Source: Puniceicoccaceae bacterium (GTDB taxonomy: Bacteria; Verrucomicrobiota; Verrucomicrobiia; Opitutales; Coraliomargaritaceae). From it: 64,000 nucleotides of DNA. The notes under the pieces were generated by a model. It had not been told where the DNA came from. It was given only the letters and a program-made list of their open reading frames with translations, and ran no database searches. The stretch's first letter is position 1. Each line of letters begins with the position of its first letter. The translations under genes were made by a program, and so were the position numbers. Shown in pieces: positions 9,736 through 17,977 of this stretch. Where the stretch lies: NCBI GenBank assembly GCA_018402305.1, contig JAGYJE010000002.1, positions 1 through 64,000 of the forward strand, in the 5' to 3' direction.

Positions 9736-10659
9736 TTAGCTGGCAGAGCTTGAGCGAAACCGCCGCTGCTTGACCAGCACGCCGTGTTTCGGCGCGGCAA
9801 ACAAAACAACCAGAAAGAAGAGCCCCGCCATTACGGCGATCATTCCAGAGGTCGAGGTATCCGCGAAGCCGAACCAGCCGGGCACGGTGAGTGCGCTGAG
9901 ATGCCCAAGTAGAGCAGCGGCGGCCGCGAAAATTCCACTGAGCACTATCATTAACCAAAGCCGATCGGTCAAAAGATGCGCCGTTGCTCCAGGCACAATG
10001 AGCATGGCGATCACGATGATGCTTCCGACCGCTTCAAACGCCGCCACCGTTGTAACGGCTACAAGCGCCATCAGCAAATAATGCATCCGGTTCGAGTGGA
10101 TGCCCATCGTGTCGGCCAACTCAGGATCGAAGGACACAATCCTCAACTCTTTAAAAAAGCCCACTACAAAGGCCAGGTTGACCAGTGTTACCGCGGCCAG
10201 AATAATCGCAGCGCGGGGCACCTCCCAAACAACCCCAAAGACCTGCGGCCGCCAAACCACATCGAGCGGCGTTAGCTCGATCGCGCCATAAAGCACGCAG
10301 CTCGGATCGAGATCCACCTGATCCGCGGCTTGCACGATGAGCAGCAGGCCCAGCGCAAAAAGCGAGGTAAAGACAATGCCCATCGATGCGCCCTCGTCGA
10401 CTTTCCCGAAACGACTGATCCATTGCGTGAAAACCGCCGTGAGCAAGCCAACAACCGCCCCCCCGATAAACATGGCGACGCTGGCCCGTGCCCCCGTGAC
10501 GAGGAATGCAATGGCCAGCCCCGGCAGCACCGCGTGACTAATCGCGTCGCCCATCATGCTCATCTTCCGAAGCACGAGAAAGTTCCCCAAGAGTGCACAA
10601 GCCACCGCCGCCAGCGCTCCGATGATTACGATCCAGGTATCCAAAGCGAACCAACTCAT
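9736..10659 (-). CDS. metal ABC transporter permease (ABC-3 family)
   Basis: A 307-residue integral membrane permease of the ZnuB/MntB/TroC family, with about eight or nine hydrophobic segments. Family motifs include LRKMSMMGDAISHAVLPGLA near the N-terminus and IVIAMLIVPGATAHLLTDR in the second half. The ATG at 10659 is favoured because GAGG lies 8 nt upstream (read on the minus strand); a GTG at 10668 would overlap that site. It is the last gene of a four-gene importer operon, 45 bp after the larger permease, so the transporter channel may be a heterodimer of two different permeases. Metal specificity (Mn, Zn or Fe) is not determined. Confidence 0.9.
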   Translation of the reverse strand: MSWFALDTWIVIIGALAAVACALLGNFLVLRKMSMMGDAISHAVLPGLAIAFLVTGARASVAMFIGGAVVGLLTAVFTQWISRFGKVDEGASMGIVFTSLFALGLLLIVQAADQVDLDPSCVLYGAIELTPLDVVWRPQVFGVVWEVPRAAIILAAVTLVNLAFVVGFFKELRIVSFDPELADTMGIHSNRMHYLLMALVAVTTVAAFEAVGSIIVIAMLIVPGATAHLLTDRLWLMIVLSGIFAAAAALLGHLSALTVPGWFGFADTSTSGMIAVMAGLFFLVVLFAAPKHGVLVKQRRFRSSSAS

Positions 10660-10704
10660 GCTTGGCACCTCATTTCGGGTTTATCTAATATTTGAGGATT
10701 CATT

Positions 10705-12054
10705 CTAATCTCCCGGACGAATTGGATGCGGGCTCTGCGGGACGAGACTCCCCGCGCTCCGATAGGTTTGTAATTTACTTTCGAGGCGGGCCACCATTTG
10801 TTCGCCGAGTATGTGCTCCACCCGGTCCGCGTCGCGGTCGACCCGGCTCGTTGCGACGTCGGCATATTCAATCAAATACATTTCCCAAAGCCGGTGGTTC
10901 CGCGTTACTTGAGCCGCTTCAGCCAGCCCCCGTTCAGTTAGGACAATTGCCTCATCCCGTTCGAGCGCTTCGACGAAGCCGTGCTGGTAGGCCCCCCGGA
11001 TCGATTTTCGCAGCTCCGCATCCGTCCAGGTCCGGCGTCCCCGGATCTGGCGAAACGGCACCGGGCGAATTCGCAAGGGCCCCTCCAGTGCATCCGCTTC
11101 CAGTATCTCGTAGAGCGCTCGCAACAAGTGCTGACTCCCCACGCGGGCTTGCAGCCGGGCCTGAAGGAGCCAGCGTAACAAGACACCCCGCTCCGTCCCC
11201 AAAAACATGCTGACGAGAAAACCGACCGTGGCCACCAACACGATCACCGCACCCGCCGGAAGACGGGGAAACAAAGCGCTCAAACTGGCCCCGAACCAGC
11301 CGCTCGCTCCACCGATCAATCCCGAAAGCAGGAGCATGCGGTCCAGCCGCTGCGTCCAGAAGCGGGCAGCCGCCGCCGGCGTTATAAGAAAAGCAATGAT
11401 CAGGATGAGCCCAACCGATTGCAGCCCAGCCACCGTGACCGCCGCGACCAGCCCAAGCAGCAAGACGTCGAGTCGCTTGACCGGCCAACCCAGCGCCGCC
11501 GCAAAGCTTTCATCGAAACAGAGCAGGCGAAACTCTTTAAAGAGCAACAAGGAACAGACCAGCACTGAAAGCGTCACCGCCATCAAAATTTGAAAGTCGA
11601 CCATGACCATGGACGCCGTCTTCCCGTAAATGAAGGATTCCAGCCCGGCCGCACTGCCCTCCGGCATGGTCTGAATCATACCTAGAATGGCCACCCCCGC
11701 ACCGAAAAAGACACTGAGCACGATTCCCATCGCGGTGTCGTCTTTGATCCGCGAGTTGTTTCGAATAAAGAGCACGGCCGCACACCCCAGCACCCCCGTC
11801 AATCCAGCCCCGGCAAGGAGGAAGGGCAGCGATTTACCGTCGCCCCCCAGCGCGACCGCCAGCATGAAGGCCAGTCCCACCCCCGGCAGCGTTGCATGTG
11901 AGAGTGTGTCGCCCATCAGCGAACGCTTGCGCAGGAGCAAAAAGCCGCCCATCAAGCCCGAGGCACAGCCCAGCAAGAGCGTCGAAATGACGACCAGGCG
12001 TGTGTTGTAATCACGCAGAAAAAGGACGTTCCAAATATCGGCAATTTCAGGCAT
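10705..12054 (-). CDS. metal ABC permease fused to a DtxR/MntR-like regulator domain
   Basis: A 449-residue protein. Residues 1-~290 are an ABC-3 metal permease (LLLRKRSLMGDTLSHATLPGVGLAF and LILIIAFLITPAAAARFW). Residues ~305-383 resemble a winged helix ending LTERGLAEAAQV, and ~384-430 match the metal-binding and dimerisation domain of DtxR/MntR repressors. Likely metal ligands, by analogy to MntR H77/E99/E102/H103, are H387, D410, E413 and H414 (motif DRVEHIL). A metal-sensing regulator is thus tethered to the membrane channel. Fusions of this kind exist in several phyla, but their function is not established as far as I know. It lies 9 bp downstream of the ATPase gene. It could sense cytosolic metal to gate transport, bind DNA at the membrane, or both. 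Confidence 0.85.
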   Translation of the reverse strand: MPEIADIWNVLFLRDYNTRLVVISTLLLGCASGLMGGFLLLRKRSLMGDTLSHATLPGVGLAFMLAVALGGDGKSLPFLLAGAGLTGVLGCAAVLFIRNNSRIKDDTAMGIVLSVFFGAGVAILGMIQTMPEGSAAGLESFIYGKTASMVMVDFQILMAVTLSVLVCSLLLFKEFRLLCFDESFAAALGWPVKRLDVLLLGLVAAVTVAGLQSVGLILIIAFLITPAAAARFWTQRLDRMLLLSGLIGGASGWFGASLSALFPRLPAGAVIVLVATVGFLVSMFLGTERGVLLRWLLQARLQARVGSQHLLRALYEILEADALEGPLRIRPVPFRQIRGRRTWTDAELRKSIRGAYQHGFVEALERDEAIVLTERGLAEAAQVTRNHRLWEMYLIEYADVATSRVDRDADRVEHILGEQMVARLESKLQTYRSAGSLVPQSPHPIRPGD

Positions 12055-12063
12055 CTTTGGGCA

Positions 12064-12882
12064 TCAACCGCTCCGCACCACTTCGTCGGCTGCCTGGGCA
12101 AACAGAGTGAGCTTGCCCCCGTAGGTGCGGCGCAGATTTTCCTGAGTAAAGACCTCTTCGGTCGGTCCGCTTGCCACCACCCGCATATTCAGCAGAACGG
12201 TCCAGTCGAAATACTGTGGCACCGTGGCAAGGTCGTGATGCACTACCAGCACCGTCTTTCCCCGGCCCTGCAGCTCCTTCAAAAGATCCACAATGGCGCG
12301 CTCCGTGGCCGCATCCACTGCGGCGAAGGGTTCGTCCATGAAGTATATGTCTGCGTCCTGCACCAGCGCCCGCGCCAGGAAAGTGCGCTGTTGTTGTCCA
12401 CCAGAAAGTTGACTAATTTGCCGGTCAGCATAGTCTGCCAGCCCGACCCGCTCGAGAGCGTGCATGGAGAGCGCTTTGCACCGTTTATCGACCCGCCGGA
12501 ACCAACCGAGCTTTCCGTAGGTTCCCATCGCGACCACATCCAGCGCGCTGACCGGGAAATCCCAATCCACACTCTCCCGTTGCGGCACATACCCCACCCG
12601 CTTGCGCTCTTTTGCATAGGGCTGCCCATAGACCAGAACCTCCCCGGAGGAGCGCGGGATCAAATCCAGGCAGGCTTTGAGCAAGGTGCTCTTTCCCGCG
12701 CCGTTCGGCCCCACAATACCGACCAGTTTGCCCGGCTCGATGGAGAGGTCGATGTCCCAGATGACCGGTTTACGATGATAGGCCACTGTCAAATCGCGAA
12801 TCGAGAGCGGCAATCGATGGGCCTCTGTGGGCGGGGTCGTTGCACTGCCGAAGGGTCCTGCCCTGGATTCTGCGCGCATCAT
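12064..12882 (-). CDS. metal ABC transporter ATP-binding protein
   Basis: A 272-residue ATPase of the ZnuC/MntA/TroB class. Walker A is GPNGAGKST, the Q-loop region has YVPQRESVDWDFP, the signature is LSGGQQQRTFLARAL, Walker B is IYFMDEPFAAVD, and the H-loop reads VVHHDL. The VPQRESVDWDFPV segment is characteristic of manganese/zinc importer ATPases. It overlaps the stop of the binding-protein gene by 4 bp and is followed after 9 bp by the permease-regulator fusion. Metal import energised from the cytosolic side is the expected role. Confidence 0.93.
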   Translation of the reverse strand: MMRAESRAGPFGSATTPPTEAHRLPLSIRDLTVAYHRKPVIWDIDLSIEPGKLVGIVGPNGAGKSTLLKACLDLIPRSSGEVLVYGQPYAKERKRVGYVPQRESVDWDFPVSALDVVAMGTYGKLGWFRRVDKRCKALSMHALERVGLADYADRQISQLSGGQQQRTFLARALVQDADIYFMDEPFAAVDAATERAIVDLLKELQGRGKTVLVVHHDLATVPQYFDWTVLLNMRVVASGPTEEVFTQENLRRTYGGKLTLFAQAADEVVRSG

Positions 12883-13859
12883 TTTGAAAAACCGGAAGCC
12901 TTCCCGCCGAGAGCGTTGCTGAGTGTGGTTACGTTGTGATCGAGCATACCGATATAAGTCCCTTCATAACTGCCGCCGGGGCCCATGGCATCGGAGTAAA
13001 GCGTGCCACCGATTTTTACCGAATGGCCCCGTGCCCGTGCCCCCTCGACCAAGGCCTTTACGTTCTTATCCCCAACGGAAGACTCCACAAAAACAGCTGG
13101 AAGTTGCCGTTCAACAATCAAATCAATCAATTCCTCCAAATCACGCACCCCCGCTTCTGATTCGGTGCTGATGCCCTGTATACCGCGCACCTCCAAACCG
13201 TAGGCGCGGCCGAAATACTGGAAGGCATCGTGTGCGGTGACGAGCACCCGCTGTTCCACCGGAATGGTTGCGATGACTTCTCTTGCATAAGCATCGAGCG
13301 CCTCCAGCTTCTCAAGATAGCGGGCGGCATTCTCCTCATAGGTCACCGCATTTTCCGGATCGTAAGCGACCAGCGTATCAACGATCACTGGAACCGCTCG
13401 CATCCAACCGGAAACGTCCATCCAAACATGGGGATCGGTATGCGCTGAACCGTCTTCCTTCTTCAATAAATAATTCGATTCTTCCAGTATTACCTCAGTC
13501 ACCGCACGGACCGGCTTGCCCGCCGCCACCAACCGCTCAAGGACATTCGTCATGGCTCCCTCCAGGCGCAACCCGTTGTAGAAAACGACGTCCGCCTGGC
13601 TCAGCGTGACCACATCATTGCGAGTCGGCTTGTAAAGATGCGGATCCACGCCCTCTCCAATCAAGCCCACCACCTCCGCATGCTCGCCAGCAATCGCCCG
13701 CACCACATCCGTGATCATCCCAACAGTACCCACCACCCGATAGCGCGGATCCGACTCCGCAACCACCGGATCGTCGCTTCGATCCACTCCACAAGCACTT
13801 AACGTCATCAATGCCGCAAAGAATAGAATGCACTTTAAAATTGATTTATAAAAATACAT
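12879..13859 (-). CDS. metal-binding lipoprotein of ABC importer (ZnuA/MntC family)
   Basis: A 326-residue substrate-binding protein of the cluster A-I family, with a lipoprotein signal (AALMTLSAC, Cys at residue 23). The four metal ligands of the family can be assigned to His in GVDPHLYKP, His in TDPHVWMD, His in TAHDAFQYFG plus the nearby Glu in VFVESSV, and Asp in TLYSDAMGP. There is no long His-rich loop, which is more usual in Mn/Fe than in Zn-specific binders. It is the first gene of the operon. The ATG at 13859 directly abuts a perfect dyad (13860-13877); a TTG at 13874 lies inside the dyad and is disfavoured. No Shine-Dalgarno sequence is visible. Confidence 0.92.
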   Translation of the reverse strand: MYFYKSILKCILFFAALMTLSACGVDRSDDPVVAESDPRYRVVGTVGMITDVVRAIAGEHAEVVGLIGEGVDPHLYKPTRNDVVTLSQADVVFYNGLRLEGAMTNVLERLVAAGKPVRAVTEVILEESNYLLKKEDGSAHTDPHVWMDVSGWMRAVPVIVDTLVAYDPENAVTYEENAARYLEKLEALDAYAREVIATIPVEQRVLVTAHDAFQYFGRAYGLEVRGIQGISTESEAGVRDLEELIDLIVERQLPAVFVESSVGDKNVKALVEGARARGHSVKIGGTLYSDAMGPGGSYEGTYIGMLDHNVTTLSNALGGKASGFSK

Positions 13860-13877
13860 ACTTTGAATAGTCAAAGT
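13860..13877 (-). promoter_or_regulatory. candidate metalloregulator operator ahead of metal importer operon
   Basis: On the minus strand the bases read ACTTTGACTATTCAAAGT: perfect 7-bp arms around four central bases, ending directly at the ATG of the binding-protein gene. The size and symmetry suit a DtxR/MntR-class dimer site. A consensus -35 (TTGACA) lies at 13891-13896 on the minus strand, placing the dyad over the expected -10/+1. A second possible promoter, TTGACT-17 bp-TTATAA, starts inside the dyad but would place the transcript start within the gene, so the promoter is unsettled. The only DtxR-like domain in view is the one fused to the operon's own permease. Confidence 0.5.
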
Positions 13878-14001
13878 GTGGCCCGGCCCGTGTCAAGTGC
13901 AAACGCAGCAGGCACTGTTATGCCCGGCTACCTTAAACTCGATAGACGCCCCATCGCCGTCCTTCATTCGATGAACGTGCCCTAGCAAGGCCGCATCGCC
14001 A

Positions 14002-14778
14002 TTACTCACGGATGGCCCCACGCCGAAACTGCGTGTAACCGTTTTTTAGCGAGCTATAGGGGTCGATTGCCTGCCCCTTCAGCTCACGGTAGCGGGCCAG
14101 AGCCTCTGGGCTTGAGGTGATGAAATCAGTCGCGTCGAAGGCGAGCTCCCACTCCCAGCCCCAGTCGCGGATTCCACTGAATGGCTCCTTTAGCGGGTTG
14201 ACCGAGCGGTCAGCAATGAGCCCTCCGAAGTCGCGTAGATTCGACGGTCCCAGCAGCGGCAGCACAAGGTACGGTCCCTCGCCCACGCCCCAGGAGCCGA
14301 GGGCCTGCCCGATGTCCTCTGGTTTGATGGGCGCAAACCCCGCGATCTCATCAGCGGGCCGCATCATGCCTGCGATACCGACCGTGCTATTGATGGCAAA
14401 GCGACCCGTTTCGACCCAAGCGCCCCGCCAGCGCCCCTGCAGGAGATTCCCGGCAAGACGAACCGGATAGCGCAGGTTATCAAAGAAGTTGTTTGCTGCC
14501 ACTTCGACCGGATCCGGCGTGATCGCTCCATAGGTCGTAGCGATCGGTTCCATTACGTTTTGGTACAAGAAGTCGTTCAATGCAAAGGTGTAGCGATTGA
14601 AGCCTTCGAACGGATCGGAAACTTCAATGCCCGCGTCGACGCCCTCGTAGAAGAGCGCGTCCTCTGAAAGGTAGGCTTCCCCGGCTTGCAGGGATCCGCT
14701 CAATACCAGAGTCACCCCGGCAGCGCAGAGTGCCAGCAGGCTTGTTTTGTCAGATTTGTATAGTTTCATCGATTTCAT
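14002..14778 (-). CDS. mlaA: MlaA (VacJ) family outer-membrane lipid transport protein
   Basis: A 258-residue MlaA homologue. The core motif DPFEGFNRYTFALNDFLYQNV and the later segment FDNLRYPVRLAGNLLQG, GPYLVLPLLGPSNLRDF and IDPYSSLKNGY are family hallmarks. MlaA removes or passes phospholipids from the outer leaflet of the outer membrane. The N-terminus has a signal peptide (SLLALCAAGVTLVLSGSLQAG), but I see no proper lipobox, unlike the E. coli lipoprotein. It is the last gene of the mlaEFDCA run and starts inside the mlaC coding region (29-bp overlap), so the two are tightly coupled. An alternative ATG lies three codons later. Confidence 0.92.
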   Translation of the reverse strand: MKSMKLYKSDKTSLLALCAAGVTLVLSGSLQAGEAYLSEDALFYEGVDAGIEVSDPFEGFNRYTFALNDFLYQNVMEPIATTYGAITPDPVEVAANNFFDNLRYPVRLAGNLLQGRWRGAWVETGRFAINSTVGIAGMMRPADEIAGFAPIKPEDIGQALGSWGVGEGPYLVLPLLGPSNLRDFGGLIADRSVNPLKEPFSGIRDWGWEWELAFDATDFITSSPEALARYRELKGQAIDPYSSLKNGYTQFRRGAIRE

Positions 14779-15367
14779 CTTTGTTCAACAGTTCTTCCAA
14801 ACGTTCGATTAAGCTCGTCGTATCCTTACGGCGAAAGTGATCGTCAATCTGCTGTCGATAGTTTGAAACCACGCTAATATTCTCAGCGACAATATCATAG
14901 ATCTGCCAGCCGGAGGGCATCCGCCCCAGGCGATAAAGCACATAATACGTGTTGCCATCCAGGCGAATGGTCGAGTCAACCTCCATACGCTTATCCGAAA
15001 TCGCCACCAGCTTGCCCAACTTGACTTCCGGGCGCTGCTTGCCCTCCATCCCACGCACGTAGGACTTGACGGTGATTTGCTTGACCAGCTCCAGCACGCG
15101 GGTCTGCTCCTCTGCGTTCATGCGTTGCCAGTTGCGCCCGATGGCACGCCGAATCATGATATCGAGATCGTAACTGGACTCGAGAAGCGCACGCACCTTG
15201 ACCTGTTTCTCCTGTATGGATTGATCGCGGCTACCCTCTCCGTAAATCACATCAAGCACCGATTCGATTGTGCCCGAAAGCTTTTCTGCTTCCGCATCAG
15301 TTGCATAAGATAAATGAGCGGCAAGTAAACCGATCAGGAAAATAGCCGTTTTAAGGTAACGCTTCAT
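14750..15367 (-). CDS. mlaC: MlaC family periplasmic phospholipid-binding protein
   Basis: A 205-residue MlaC/Ttg2D homologue with a signal peptide (KRYLKTAIFLIGLLAAHLSYA). The family core shows NWQRMNAEEQTRVLELVKQ, then a beta-rich half with YYVLYRLGRMPSGWQIYDIV and ISVVSNYRQQIDD, matching the ligand-binding cavity region of MlaC. It should shuttle phospholipid between MlaA at the outer membrane and MlaFED at the inner membrane. The ATG at 15367 follows mlaD by 16 bp; a longer frame exists but would run into mlaD. Its 3' end overlaps mlaA by 29 bp. Confidence 0.92.
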   Translation of the reverse strand: MKRYLKTAIFLIGLLAAHLSYATDAEAEKLSGTIESVLDVIYGEGSRDQSIQEKQVKVRALLESSYDLDIMIRRAIGRNWQRMNAEEQTRVLELVKQITVKSYVRGMEGKQRPEVKLGKLVAISDKRMEVDSTIRLDGNTYYVLYRLGRMPSGWQIYDIVAENISVVSNYRQQIDDHFRRKDTTSLIERLEELLNKDEIDETIQI

Positions 15368-15383
15368 TAATGTGACATTGACC

Positions 15384-15842
15384 TTACTCAACCTCCGCGT
15401 CAATACCCCCGATCGCGAATCGACCGATCAAGCTCTCGATGTCGAGGGCCGATTCGGTGTCGACGATCAGGTCACCCGGTGCCAAGGGGAATCCGGAGCC
15501 TCCGGGCGCGAGATTGATATACCGATCACCAATCAGCCCGGCTGTCTTGACCGAGGCGATGGTATCGTCATCCAGCTCAATCCGATTGGGGAGCTCCAGC
15601 GTGACCATGGCATAAAAATCATCGCTGAGCTCAACCTCCCGAACCGAGCCCACGCGGACGCCGGCAATCTCGACGCGGCTTCCCGGGTTCACCCCGCTTG
15701 CGCTGCTAAAACGGGCTTGCAGCTCGTAGCGGTCGCTCGCGAAAAAGCGGGCGCCCCCCACCTGAAGAGCCAGGTAAAGGACCGCTGCCATTCCCAGCAG
15801 GACGAAACAACCGACAAAAAATTCAAGTGTGTGTTTATTCAT
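15384..15842 (-). CDS. mlaD: MlaD family MCE-domain protein
   Basis: A 152-residue single-MCE protein: an N-terminal membrane anchor (~residues 8-28, FVGCFVLLGMAAVLYLALQV) and one MCE domain at ~38-117 with the motif VNPGSRVEIAGVRVGSV and GLIGDRYINL. The length is close to E. coli MlaD (183 residues) but with a shorter C-terminal helix. It would form the hexameric ring on the periplasmic side of the MlaEF complex. Its ATG overlaps the mlaF stop by 4 bp. Confidence 0.93.
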   Translation of the reverse strand: MNKHTLEFFVGCFVLLGMAAVLYLALQVGGARFFASDRYELQARFSSASGVNPGSRVEIAGVRVGSVREVELSDDFYAMVTLELPNRIELDDDTIASVKTAGLIGDRYINLAPGGSGFPLAPGDLIVDTESALDIESLIGRFAIGGIDAEVE

Positions 15843-16633
15843 GATACGGTGGAGTTGTTTTTCGATTCGTTCTCCCGGGAACTGGGCTTTGAGCGCCGGA
15901 AGGTTGTTTTGTTTAAAAAGCCAGCGAGCGCCGTCTGGGCCTCGTCGTCAAGGGCATCCGGCTCGCCATGGAATTTGATCTGTCCGCCATCCAGCCAAGC
16001 CACATAGTCGCTAATCTCAAAAACTTCCGGGATGTCGTGGCTCACAACCAGCGCGGTGAAGCCGAAGCGCTCGCGGTAGTCGGCGATCATTTCGAAAACA
16101 CTGAATTTGCGCTCGGGGTCGAGGCCGGTGGTCGGCTCGTCGAAGAGAACGACCTGCGGCTTCGTGATGAGGGCGCGCCCCAGCGCCACCCGCTTTTTCA
16201 TACCGCCGGAGAGCGTTCCCGGGTATTTGCGGGCGGAACCGCCCAGCTCCAGTTGCTCCAGCATCGCGGTGACCCGCTCGTTGACCGCATCCGGTTTGAG
16301 CGAGGTCGCTTCACGCAGAGGGAGCGCGATGTTATCAAAGGCGGTCAGTGAATCAAAGAGCGCGTTATTTTGAAACATGTAGCTGAAAAAGGCACCGCCG
16401 TCTTCAGCCAATGCTTTCCGCTTCATGGAGATCGGCTCACCGTTCAGTTCAATCGTCCCGGCGTCCGGTTCCAGTAAGTTGGCGATGCATTTCAGCAGCA
16501 CCGATTTCCCAATGCCACTTTTCCCGATGATCGTCGTCACCGAGGCCGAGGCGACATCGAGATCAACCCCGTCCAGCACCCGGTTTTCACCAAAGTGTTT
16601 TTTCAGTCCGCGTATGCTCAGAGAAGCGCCCAT
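15839..16633 (-). CDS. mlaF: MlaF family ABC transporter ATP-binding protein
   Basis: A 264-residue ATPase. Walker A is GKSGIGKS, the signature LSGGMKKRVALGRAL, Walker B VLFDEPTTGLDP and the H-loop VVSHDIPEVFEISD, all close to MlaF. It powers lipid movement through the MlaFED complex at the inner membrane. The C-terminal ~30 residues are rich in Lys, Arg and Ser (TTFRRSKPSSRENESKNN). It lies between mlaE (2-bp gap) and mlaD (4-bp overlap). It is clearly distinct from the MlaF-like ATPase at 336-1097, which has a different Walker A. Confidence 0.93.
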   Translation of the reverse strand: MGASLSIRGLKKHFGENRVLDGVDLDVASASVTTIIGKSGIGKSVLLKCIANLLEPDAGTIELNGEPISMKRKALAEDGGAFFSYMFQNNALFDSLTAFDNIALPLREATSLKPDAVNERVTAMLEQLELGGSARKYPGTLSGGMKKRVALGRALITKPQVVLFDEPTTGLDPERKFSVFEMIADYRERFGFTALVVSHDIPEVFEISDYVAWLDGGQIKFHGEPDALDDEAQTALAGFLNKTTFRRSKPSSRENESKNNSTVS

Positions 16634-16635
16634 AA

Positions 16636-17412
16636 TTAGAGAAGAAACGAGGTGATCAGATAATCGGCCGCCAGCACGGAAACACTGGACCAGACGACCG
16701 CCCGTGTGGCGGATTCGCTAACACCACGCACTCCGGGAAACGATGCCTTGCGGTGGGTGTGAAAGCCTCGAAAAGCACAGATCGAAATGGTCAGGAAACC
16801 GAAAACCAAAGCCTTGATGTAGCCGCCTTGCACATCTGCCCAAGTCACGCTCTCAAAGACACGGTTCCAATAGACCCCACTATCCACATTGAGCAGAAGC
16901 GAACCCGTCAGGTAACCACCGAAAATCCCGACCAGGTCGAAAACCGCCGTCAAAATTGGAAAACAGATAAAGGTGGCAACTAAACGCGGCCCCACTAGAA
17001 AACCGAGCGGATCGATACTCATGGTTTCGAGTGCATCAATCTGCTCGTCGTTCCGTTGGATGCCCAACTCCGAAGCCATGGCCGACCCCGCCTGCCCGAC
17101 CACCATCAGCGCGGTCAAGACCGGCCCCAGCTCGCGGATGAGTGAAAGCGCCACCGCCGTGCCCAGCGCTGATTCAGCGCCGAATTTGAGAAGCGTATAA
17201 TAGAGCTGTAGCCCCATGACCAGCCCGGTAAACAAGCCGACGATAAAAACAATCGGCAAACATCGCAACCCGACCTCATGAATCGCCAGAGCCAGCTTGG
17301 CCACGCGGTTGCGCTGACGAAAAAAACCGCGCACAGCAAACAAGCTGAATGCCGACAGTTCTCCCAACTCGGAAACGACGGATAGGGCGGTTTGTCCTGC
17401 TTTTTGAATCAT
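16636..17412 (-). CDS. mlaE: MlaE family ABC permease
   Basis: A 258-residue permease of the MlaE/YrbE family. Motifs include VAKLALAIHEVGLRCLPIVF, LIRELGPVLTALMVVGQAGSAMASELG and NDEQIDALETMSIDPLGFLVGPR. Five or so hydrophobic segments fit the inner-membrane core of MlaFEDB. The ATG at 17412 is preferred; a TTG at 17433 extends the frame by seven residues. It is the first gene of mlaEFDCA. No separate MlaB (STAS) gene follows, although a STAS domain is fused to the other MlaE-like permease at 1100-2236. Confidence 0.92.
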   Translation of the reverse strand: MIQKAGQTALSVVSELGELSAFSLFAVRGFFRQRNRVAKLALAIHEVGLRCLPIVFIVGLFTGLVMGLQLYYTLLKFGAESALGTAVALSLIRELGPVLTALMVVGQAGSAMASELGIQRNDEQIDALETMSIDPLGFLVGPRLVATFICFPILTAVFDLVGIFGGYLTGSLLLNVDSGVYWNRVFESVTWADVQGGYIKALVFGFLTISICAFRGFHTHRKASFPGVRGVSESATRAVVWSSVSVLAADYLITSFLL

Positions 17413-17505
17413 AGAATCCGCGTATTGTTTCAAATTTCAGACAAACGTCACCTTCAATCCACCAGAATAAAGGAGAAAAACGGCGCTTCGAAGGAAGGCA
17501 AAAAG

Positions 17506-17977
<472 letters not shown>

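Noticed and set aside
10692..11213. Plus-strand frame of 173 codons inside the permease-regulator gene
   Set aside because: Reverse shadow; Arg/Pro-rich composition typical of antisense frames in GC-rich DNA.
13836..13877. TTGACT-17-TTATAA as the metal importer promoter
   Set aside because: It scores well but would start transcription inside the gene and remove the lipoprotein signal start; it is kept only as an alternative.
15372..16007. Plus-strand frame of 211 codons across mlaC/mlaD/mlaF
   Set aside because: Antisense shadow of three overlapping genes with clear family motifs.
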